Origin: Heliocidaris erythrogramma
Lineage: Eukaryota > Echinodermata > Echinoidea > Camarodonta > Echinometridae
Direction of reading: 5' to 3'
Length of the DNA stretch: 64,000 bases
Assembly: GCA_025617745.1 (NCBI GenBank)
Contig: CM046863.1
Span: 13,086,875 to 13,150,874, forward strand
Under the pieces are notes generated by a model. That model had not been told where the DNA came from. It did no database searches and worked only from the letters and a program-made list of their open reading frames with translations. Each line of letters begins with the position of its first letter. Position 1 is the first letter of the stretch. Of this stretch, positions 56,481 through 64,000 are shown piece after piece. A program made the position numbers and the translations under genes.

Positions 56481-56734
56481 AAAGACGAGCGGGAAAGGGA
56501 GGGAATGGGTATGTAACACCGCAAGCAGATTGGCCATTGATTCGTACGTGTGGTAATCAGCGGCCCGAAACCGAATTTTAGAATGTTGCTTGCCGGCCTG
56601 AAAATTAACTACTGCTTAAGTCTGCTATTTGTGTATTTACCTCCTGTATTTTTTTTACATCTTGCATACTGTATTTGGTTTCACTATATTTCTATATTTT
56701 GCTTTATATTTATCTTTATTTCTATATATACCAG

Positions 56735-56795
56735 GATAAACGGCAGGACGAACCGAGAGGGAGAAAGGGTTGATCTACAACTTAATCTTAATGAT
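56735..56795 (+). CDS. NLR exon 6: 61-bp LRR-like micro-exon
   Basis: It encodes the end of codon 799 and residues 800-819 (INGRTNREGERVDLQLNLND). It is the copy of exon 4 with the same length and phase. Acceptor ACCAG/GATAAAC, donor GTAAGT. Confidence 0.82.
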
Positions 56796-57311
56796 GTAAG
56801 TGCGCAAGTAGGGGCTTATCACTAAAAAAAATGTATATTACCGAATGTTATGCTGAAATAAAACTATTATGTTTGTTTGCCCTCTTCATTTTAATTTTGT
56901 GCCCCATGACCCTGTGATGCGTGTAGACGCTTTACAAATTTCACCATCCAAGTGTTTATGATGATTTTGTTAATAGATTTAATATGAAGATGGATGGAGG
57001 CTTACCTTTAAATTTTTAATCTGATTCCACTCCACAATTTTCTTCCAACAAATTAAATGCAAAACTCGACAGCCACCGCCCCTTCCATATTACCCTTCAC
57101 GAATTTCTTTTATCCATAAAATGCGGCTAACATTAGTTCCCATTCATGGTATATGGTATTAATCTCTCGTTTGTTAATTTCTGTCTACTCCCCTCCCCCT
57201 GTCTATATGTTCCCCTCCTTTACCCCACACCCCCTCTTCCTCTGTTTTCCTATATCACACACATGCACGCGCGCTCACACAGAGTCCAACACTCTTTCTC
57301 TTTGTCCACAG
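56796..57311 (+). other. NLR intron 6
   Basis: Short intron with a C/T-rich 3' part ending TTTGTCCACAG. Nothing else seen. Confidence 0.7.
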
Positions 57312-57823
57312 CTTGGAACACTGAGCTTGGATAAATCTACAATAGCAGCCGAAGAGACATCTCGATTATGGTCCTGCCTGGGAAGCTTTGCTGCACTACA
57401 TGTTCTTACTATCAAAAACTCCTCTCTCAGTTTCTCTGCGTCTACTCCTAAGCTTTCATCCGTCACAACGATGAAAACAGATGGAGTGCCGTCATCCAGC
57501 TTCGAAGGCTTATTTCATTCCCTGCCTAACGTTGTAGAGATCGATATCGATACAGCAGAGAGGGGCTTTATATCGAATATCACGGCTGTTCTTGGTCAGA
57601 CCAGGGTACAGCAGCTCAGGTCCATCCGCCTCCGTGGGCCGCGGTCACTCCCACTGGAGGAGAGGGTATCAAGACAGACGATGCAAGAACTGGGTCTTCA
57701 GATCAGAGAACAATACAGTAACCTTCAGCGGCTCTACTTGTATGATATAGCGTGCAGAGACGAGGAAGGACTGGTTAAGCTCATGGAGTCCTGCCAACAT
57801 GTGAAAACAATAGAGCAAATAGA
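57312..57823 (+). CDS. NLR exon 7: long leucine-rich-repeat-like exon
   Basis: This exon encodes residues 820-989 and two bases of codon 990. It starts LGTLSLDKSTIAAEETSRLW, with SCLGSFAALHVLTIKNSSL matching the exon 3/5 pattern. It then extends through SLPNVVEIDID, LGQTRVQQLRSIRLRG, NLQRLYLYDIACRDEEGLV and ESCQHVKTIEQIE, which are clear LRR-type LxxLxLxx steps. It is 512 bases, more than twice exons 3 and 5, so it may hold a fused pair of ancestral repeat exons. Acceptor CCACAG/CTTGG, donor AGA/GTGAGT. Phase 0 to 2. Confidence 0.85.
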
Positions 57824-58794
57824 GTGAGTTATTTTTCTACCTTATATCCTGATCATATCTTGCGAAGTTATCCTCTGAAAATATACTTGTACTTGCATGA
57901 GCGCATCCTTGAAACAAGATAGGTACCATAATCATAATAGCACCAATATGCCTGCACAGCCAACAGTGCGTATGATTTGTTCGGACTCCATTCATCGTGC
58001 ATCCCCATTTTTCATTTGTGTGTGTGTTTCGTTTTATCTCGACGTTTAACAAATTCAGCAGATAGATAGAATTTTGGACTCCTTTTCGATGAAATCTGGT
58101 AATTTGCCATTATTTTTGGATTTGTTATGTCCCTACAATATTGCTCGATTGGTTCCCTCGACATTAATAGCAAAATTTTGTCCAGCGCGCATTATAATGA
58201 TCAGTCGTACTATTCTAGCGCCTATACTTTTAAACACCCCCTTCAATAATATTTTATATGAATGGTGAAGCCCCTAAAATCGATGTGTTGTGGATGCAAA
58301 GCTTCTTCACTTTCATACTTTCACTATGGGCATCTCTACTAAAGTTCCATAGCATTTATCTTGTTCTACAATGAACAACTTGAATAAATATTATGTAAGA
58401 ATAATGTGATTTGGTTCATTTCAAGAAAAGCAGATAAATCGACGATATAACTGCGAATAACTCAGGTCTTCAGTTACATGTAGGTCGTGCCCTGTTTATA
58501 TAAAAATGTGTTATTTCTCGAAGGTAAGAATTTCTATTCTATATTCTATAATAATCTCATTGAGTTGGCAGGTCAGAAATAAAAACAAAACAACAACAGG
58601 TGTTTATTGTGAACACCGAGTTGCTAATGATATATACTTATGTAAATAAAGTGACGTAAAATAAGCAGTGCCATATCTGTAGTATAGATTTTTTTTTTAT
58701 CCGGGGGGGGGGGGGGGCAGTACCTCAACATATTCCGATCTAAATTACTCCATATCGTCTCATTCTCTCTCCCTCTTTCTTGTCTCTTGTGTAG
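57824..58794 (+). other. NLR intron 7
   Basis: The intron contains a T run then a G run at 58689-58716 and ends in a strong pyrimidine tract before TGTGTAG. No repeat family recognised. Confidence 0.65.
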
Positions 58795-58891
58795 GCTATG
58801 GCGGTGCGGATCTAAAAAGGCAGGAGCATTTGAGTCTTATCTCAAGGCTTTTGACACCATATCAGGGATCATCAAAGTGGTTGTTTTGCAC
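58795..58891 (+). CDS. NLR exon 8: 97-bp LRR-like exon
   Basis: It encodes the end of codon 990 and residues 991-1022 (LWRCGSKKAGAFESYLKAFD, then TISGIIKVVVLH). Acceptor TGTAG/GCTATGG and donor CAC/GTAAGT are both strong. Phase 2 to 0. Skipping this exon would place exon 9 in another frame. Confidence 0.78.
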
Positions 58892-60172
58892 GTAAGTATC
58901 TACTTGTCAATAAAATTCTACTTGTGAATAAACTTGTCCATTCTCTTATGAAAAGTACCATACATTTTAACTTTGTATCTGCGCTATAGTTTCATCTTGT
59001 CTGCTTAGTCTGTTGTTCTGTATGTGTGTGTATTTTTTTAGCGTGACAGACAATAAAATTCTGCCGCCCACAAATAATATTAAAGTAAAATCGAAGATGT
59101 AGATATCTTGATCACACGGATCAATTTTCCCAATGGGCCTGACGCCTTTTGCCCAAATACATGTATCAACTTTTTACTTTATAAATTATTTTTCGTAGTG
59201 AAAATGTAAAGGAGTTACATACACAAGTTACAGCATTATCCGGGAACCTTGCTGCATAAATGTGTGGATATTATGGCACCTTGCTAACCGAATATGAATT
59301 GGTGTTTACCCGAATATCGAAACTTTGAAAATTATCAGGGGGGGGGGGGGGGGGGACGTCTGAAGGGGACGTCTTTTACGGGAACAACCAAAGAAGATGG
59401 CCAGTTTTTTTTTCCTTCTGTTTCTTTCATCCCTTTTCATTTCCTTCTTTTATTTCTATTTTTGATTTTCCCTTTTCTTTTTTCTTTCCATTATTTCTTT
59501 CTGCTTTACCTTTTCTCCTGTTTTTTTTCCTCCTTCCCCTCACTCTCACTTCCCCCTCTCTATTTCCTGAGAGTGGTGGCACATTTGCCGACATACAGTT
59601 TGAGTGGTGGTGGGGGGGGGGGGGGTGAAACCCACAACCCCCTCTAGCGACCCCGCTGGAGGTAACCTAAAGACGGACTGGGAAAGTTTTATGAGTATAA
59701 TCACAACTCCTAAATACTTAAATAGTTCAGTTGAAAACTTTCCATTTTACCAACGCTCTATGATTACCTAGATTACCTTACATTTTATATATATATGGGC
59801 GCTAGCTGTGTTTATGATTAATCACCGTACCGTATATTTGTCACGATAATCAAGTGAATAAAAAAAAAGTCGGGTAAAGTTATTTTTACCGAGAAGTATT
59901 TACAACATGTGTGGATGTGTTCTTTATCCAAAGCTTGCATGAGTTCTGAAGAAAATACATTTTCATTTTGATGAAAACTAAATGATATGGATATAATTAT
60001 GTTCGAGTAATATATCCATGCATAGAGATATAGGGAGCGATTTGATCTTGCCCAGTTTCTGTTTCTGAGAAATTACGGCCATGACAACATAACGATCATA
60101 ATTAGCGGTAGGTCCCTTGTAAAGGATGCAAAAAATGGGAAAAGGATGAATTTATTGTCATTTTCTTTTCAG
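58892..60172 (+). other. NLR intron 8
   Basis: The intron carries G runs at 59338-59355 and 59612-59621 and a T/C-rich tract at 59405-59570. No additional 0-to-2 phase exon was found, although one would be needed for the alternative frame of exon 9 if exon 8 is used. Confidence 0.6.
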
Positions 60173-60220
60173 GGAAATTATGGCCCCCTTATATGGGTCT
60201 TGGGAGGACCGACGGGTTGA
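60173..60220 (+). CDS. NLR exon 9: C-terminal tail (tentative)
   Basis: After a good acceptor (TTTTCTTTTCAG) the phase-0 reading gives 15 residues, GNYGPLIWVLGGPTG, and a TGA at 60218-60220. If exon 7 splices directly here (exon 8 skipped), a different frame opens: E, then EIMAPLYGSWEDRRVDFSY, then IPHHHHIGLPSPQREGRRE and TAA at 60288-60290. The second tail looks more like constrained protein, so either may be real. A third frame is open to 60459 but has no compatible upstream phase. Confidence 0.55.
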   Translation, partial: GNYGPLIWVLGGPTG

Positions 60221-60597
60221 CTTTTCCTACATCCCCCACCACCACCACATCGGCCTCCCGTCACCCCAGCGCGAGGGGAGACGGGAGTAATATCCTATAC
60301 TATCATAGTGGAAATATTTTCGAAGGAAATTTTGGTTCGGTTTGGTTGTGGGAGAGGGGCTCCTTCTTTACACCGTGGCAACCGATATTCCTAAATGACG
60401 TGATCTGCTACACCTCCTCTCCCCGAATGATGTCTACAGAACGGTTTAGCCTGACATAAGAGGATCAATAATATATTTGAGGCGATATACAATAACATGT
60501 TTCCAACGGTATGAAGGCCATTTTCCCCATTCATGTCAATTTAGTTGTTGATAGTAGGAATGACTTATGCGACAGTCACCCAAGTGTGCGGTTACGT
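60221..60597. other. Probable NLR 3' UTR / downstream flank
   Basis: No clear polyadenylation signal is visible close to the stop. The only AATAAA-like word nearby is after a C run at about 60871, which may be chance. Confidence 0.35.
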
Positions 60598-60645
60598 TAA
60601 CCCTAAACCCTAACCCTAAACTCGATCTTAACCCTAACCCCTACC
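60598..60645. repeat. Interstitial telomere-like (CCCTAA)n tract
   Basis: TTAACCCTAAACCCTAACCCTAAAC, a short gap, then CTTAACCCTAACCCC: about six degenerate copies of the TTAGGG-type telomere motif on the complementary strand. Confidence 0.65.
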
Positions 60646-61407
60646 ATAACCTTATATATTGTTTTCATTTTGGGAGGCTGCCGCAAAAGGAAATTTACCG
60701 TAGTATACTTCCTTGATATAAGTAAAAAGAGTCCTAAAATATGAAGTGGCAGAAATCCCCCTTCGTTTTTTTTTCCATTAACACTTACGTGTTCTTCCTC
60801 TTCACCCTGTCTCATCGAACATCAAGCCCCACATAAAGCTCAACCAAGAAATAGTCCCCCCCCCCCCCCCAAATAAAAAAAAATGTTGAAAGATCAATGT
60901 AGAAAGTAATGGCATATGCTTACATAAATAGGACTCCCTGGAGCCGAATTTTTACAAAAAGGCAGAAAAGTTTACGGGCACCTGAACCGATCCAAATCCA
61001 TTGCGACGACTGCTCCCAGGGGATGGCTCATTGAGACCTGTACATTTTCCGCGTAAATCACTTCCTGAATTAAAAAGCAGATTGAAATAGGGCAGATTTT
61101 GATACCCTAAACAGGGAAAGCCCTCTATCCCCTATTTTTTATACCATTATCAACGCTTTATATCTTGCTTGGGTATTTTACATCATATTTAGGCCTACAT
61201 CATCATCAAAAACTTCTTTTTAGCCATAAAAGGAACTACACCCCCCCCCCCCCCCTTCCTTCCGCAGATCTTCTTATCAGTCTCAAAATTTGATACCTAT
61301 TTCTTGATTTTTTTTTTTTTATACCCTAAACGCGTAACCTGGGTTAGGCGCCTATTGCTAAAAAGGTACACTTTTTATCCGTTTTGACCGGCCTCAGTGA
61401 GACATCT
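60646..61407. other. Spacer, no gene; C runs
   Basis: C runs at about 60857-60870 and 61240-61254. No supported coding region. Confidence 0.35.

Positions 61408-61436
<29 letters not shown>
61408..61436 (-). repeat. 29-base poly(C) tract
   Basis: The longest homopolymer of C seen in the window. As G on the minus strand it could form a G-quadruplex. Confidence 0.95.
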
Positions 61437-61438
<2 letters not shown>

Positions 61439-62720
61439 CGACCGCCGTGAAACCATAGCTCCTCATTGTTTTTTGACAAATCGCTGAGGGCATCTTGATT
61501 CCGGCGGCGACGCATTTTTCGGATGCAGATGCGCCTGCGATGAATAGAGAGATGGCTGCGCACATCGCCACACTTGTCTGTGAGGCAGTGGCCGTGAAAG
61601 TAGGTCATATGTTTTATGCGGGTTTTCGTACTCGCGATGCCCATGGCGACGTGTTCGGGGCATCGCCACCGGCTGCGATGGACTTTCGACGGTTCGCTCT
61701 ATTGGTGCACGACGTTGGCGATGGAGTTTCGATGGACCCTCGATTTTTCACGACGTGGCACGACGCCACCAAGACGGATATAGTCAAAACATATAAATAG
61801 CTGGTATTAATGTATTAGAAAATGGAAACAGAGGTGGTTATGTAAAAAGATACAGACTGCAAGGTCTGTGTCTTTTTGCTAACTTTCTCTTTATCAATTT
61901 TCACTCCAATAGAACAGATTTGAAAAATAACTTATAAAAAATGTCATGTGTCTCTCCTTTCATTTCTGTCTCTTTCATATATTTTAAAAGAAACAATTAA
62001 GAACACATTTGGTTAAGAAAAGAAAAAGTTCTGAATAGGTTATGAAGAAGAAAGTGAAAGGAATGAAAGGTTAATGTCAGCAATGTCTTTCTCCTTTCAG
62101 TCCTTTCACTTTCTTCTATTTCAAGTTATAAAACAAAAAGGCTTGAAATTTACAAAACAAGAAGGTATTGAGTCCAAGAAAACCTGAAAACAACACGATA
62201 ATACGCTATATATATTGCTAGCGAGTGGGGTGACGGGTGCGGCATGTGAGCACTCGCGAGCGCACATGCCGCACCCGTCTTGGCCATCTAGCGGTCATCG
62301 CCGCGACGTACGCCACATGCATCGCTGCCCACTGAGAGGCGTCTCAGTACTCGTCGCTGAGCAGGCAGACGGCTAGCAGCACTACGCGATGGGTATGGCG
62401 ATACCCCGACTAGTAGAGCGTACGGTCGAGCTACTCATTGCGTCGCCGAGCGATGCATCTGGCGATGTGTGTCGCGATGTCAATTCCGGCAGCGACGCCT
62501 GCGACAAGCTAACCCCATTTTTAAACCGTCAAAAGATTTTCTGAGCGGCCTGCGACGCGTGGCGGCCCGACCGCGATTTTTCAAGACGGAGTTTCAACCT
62601 CTGCGATGCGTGACGATGCATCTCTCTATGCCTACTGCGAAATCCCGTAAAATGCCAAAGTCCCTACGTCGCAGAGCGTCGCGAAGCTCGAATCGCAACA
62701 GTGAAAGGCGGCCTTTACAT
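61437..62720. other. GC-rich block with GCGATG/CGACG words, split by an AT-rich insert
   Basis: Two GC- and CpG-rich segments (61437-61790 and 62220-62720) share words such as TTCCGGC(G/A)GCGACGC, GCGATGC and GCATCG. Between them lies an AT-rich stretch with an inverted pair around CTTTCTCCTTTCA / TGAAAGGAATGAAAGG (about 62055-62115). The frames 61495-61800 and 62469-62822 show no domain. It is probably an old GC-rich DNA element; the family is unknown. Confidence 0.4.
62232..62279. repeat. Perfect 17-bp GC-rich hairpin
   Basis: GACGGGTGCGGCATGTG (62232-62248) and CACATGCCGCACCCGTC (62263-62279) pair perfectly around a 14-base loop, AGCACTCGCGAGCG, which itself contains CTCGCGAG. Confidence 0.85.
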
Positions 62721-63773
62721 ACACACTCAACTGTGTGTTCCGTCGTATACATTGAAGCCATACATGCGGATATGGCCTTGGAGTATACATGTCATGTTGT
62801 TCCTCGGCAATACACCAATTGAGGTTTCTCCCCTTCACAGGTAAAGTGTATGGGTTGGGGCATCACAGAAGGTAACTTTTCGTGCGTACGGCAGAATTAT
62901 TACTACCTCCGGAAATTCAATGTTTAGAAATGAATTTATGAAATATAGACGGCTCGTCAGCCCTTAAAAAGTGCCTCCCAACCCTCTAAGAACCATTCCC
63001 GGCCCATCGGTACCAAAAGGTGTGGACCGAAAGAGCCAGGGGAGGCGCCTATTCGAACCAAAAAAAAAAAAAAAGAAAGGCCCCAAATCCTTAGCGTAAT
63101 ATATATATAGATAGAAGATTGAAAATTAATTATTATTTCTGAGGAACATTCCACAAGATTGTAACCAATACATGTAAAAATGAATATTCATAAATTAACC
63201 AATCAGCATACTAAAACAAAATGATTAAGGTAAACATGTCTTCCCGAAGCTGTCGATAGTTAAATTGATTGAAAAATTTAATTTAATAAGCTCTGTTTAC
63301 AAAAAAAAAGAATGAACTAAATTAAATCCCATACTAAATGATTTTATCCCGTTCTTTTATACTGAAAACAGTTTTTCTTCGAGCGATAACGGGTTTCCTC
63401 CCTGATGTAAATGTAGTTGTCTTTTTCATATTTTTGTTGATGTCTTGTTATTATCGTTTTTGTTCATTTATTTCCGACGCGATTCAAGCTTTCAATCTTC
63501 GTCCAAATTTCTTGGCGTAACTTATGTTTAGATGTTCAAAACGGTCTTATCCGTCAAAATCTCTCAACATATGCTTACATAGGAATATGTGTTTAGCATA
63601 AATGTAATGTATACATTCCTATGCATAATTACCACCCTGTCAAGATTATATCATCCTCTTTTGTAAGTTGGTTTCCTCGGAAACAAAAAAAGCCTCAGGA
63701 GCAATGTTTCTCTTTATTACAGGATTTTTTTTTAAGTTCGCAATTGTTCATTCTATACCTTCTCTATCAACAG
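62721..63773. other. Spacer, no supported gene
   Basis: A-run at 63060-63074 and AT-rich sequence. No coding motif. Confidence 0.35.
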
Positions 63774-63951
63774 GATGACCAGATATCAATCTACCCTTGC
63801 AGAATATCTCACAAAGACTGAGCTAAAGGATGGATTCCTGAGTTTGCCAGACTCAGCTTTTAATTGCACCACGGCTAGCATGTCACTTTGTGTGTTTCGC
63901 TTTGTTATGACAGAATTTATAAGTTTTTTATTTTCTATTTTACATATTTAA
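63774..63951 (+). CDS. Candidate exon or small frame near right edge (weak)
   Basis: A pyrimidine-rich tract and CTATCAACAG (63764-63773) precede a frame beginning ATG at 63775 (MTRYQSTLAEYLTKTELKDG, then FLSLPDSAF) that runs 58 codons to a TAA at 63949-63951. The first half has a plausible protein composition. I recognise no domain and cannot link it to the NLR gene, so it may be chance. Confidence 0.2.
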
Positions 63952-64000
63952 TCGTACAATGTCATGAGATCATTTTGTAGGGATGGTGCTCAACGGATCA

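Larger units (their letters stand above)
52549..56734 (+). other. NLR intron 5
   Basis: The intron runs from GTAAGT to TATACCAG. It begins with a 550-base pyrimidine minisatellite and then carries the inverted pair at 53370-53525 / 55845-56480. The 3' end resembles that of intron 3. Confidence 0.65.
20350..60220 (+). other. NLR gene model: DEATH-NACHT-LRR, nine inferred exons
   Basis: Joining 20353-20647, 22625-24201, 41846-42075, 42746-42806, 52316-52548, 56735-56795, 57312-57823, 58795-58891 and 60173-60220 gives 3114 coding bases, 1037 residues plus stop. Every junction has AG and GT and the phases agree (1, 0, 2, 0, 2, 0, 2, 0). The domain order is that of sea urchin NLR receptors: cytoplasmic sensors in which NACHT binds nucleotide and oligomerises, and DEATH recruits signalling partners. 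An untranslated exon is implied upstream because a pyrimidine tract and AG (20348-20349) stand just before AAAATGG. Introns total about 36 kb and are mostly mobile elements. The exon boundaries are my reading and no transcript was available. The 3' end is the least certain part. Confidence 0.8.

Noticed and set aside
60193..60459. 89-codon frame as the terminal NLR exon
   Set aside because: Would need a phase-1 donor upstream, which neither exon 7 nor exon 8 supplies.
61344..61669. Minus-strand frames with a poly-Gly stretch
   Set aside because: They span the 29-base C run, differ in three frames and have no domain.

Overview
The window looks like nuclear DNA of an echinoderm, most likely a sea urchin. 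It is AT-rich, intron-dominated and crowded with mobile elements. The evidence is: (i) a split gene for a DEATH-NACHT-leucine-rich-repeat receptor of the kind greatly expanded in sea urchins; (ii) foldback arms built from 15-bp tandem repeats, as described for sea urchin TU elements; (iii) many tRNA-derived SINEs with ATT tails; (iv) very frequent poly(G)/poly(C) tracts. No prokaryotic or organellar gene was seen.

Layout. 1-7.9 kb: LINE-tail-like sequence, a TU-like foldback element, a GC-rich block, a small MITE, and a 95-bp satellite with a four-monomer higher-order period that is interrupted by a LINE endonuclease fragment. 7.9-18.2 kb: three decayed non-LTR retrotransposons, all on the minus strand, one carrying a nested insertion, with palindromic and TA-targeting small elements between them. 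18.2-20.3 kb: no gene recognised. 20.35-60.3 kb: one plus-strand NLR gene in nine inferred exons. Exon 1 encodes a DEATH-like fold, exon 2 NACHT, exons 3-8 leucine-rich-repeat-like segments, and exon 9 a short tail. The splice phases of all nine exons agree and give an open protein of about 1037 residues. The 17.6-kb intron between exons 2 and 3 holds AT microsatellites, SINEs, foldback elements, Penelope-like remnants, a 60-bp palindromic minisatellite and a LINE whose tail ends about 25 bp before exon 3. 60.3-64 kb: a short interstitial telomere-like tract, a GC-rich block with a very strong hairpin, and one weak candidate exon near the right edge.

How it fits together. The NLR gene is the only likely functional protein gene. 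It would encode a cytoplasmic innate sensor: DEATH for signalling, NACHT for nucleotide-driven assembly, and repeats for ligand or autoinhibitory contacts. Exons 3+4 and 5+6 form a tandemly duplicated pair of about 97 codons that can be lost or gained without changing the frame. The main unexplained signal is a recurring CTGANGA-stem-GAAA-like motif at eight or more sites, several of them in inverted terminal repeats of Penelope-like remnants. They may be decayed hammerhead ribozymes.

All exon boundaries come from reading splice sites and phases by eye. No alignment, RNA data or database search was available.
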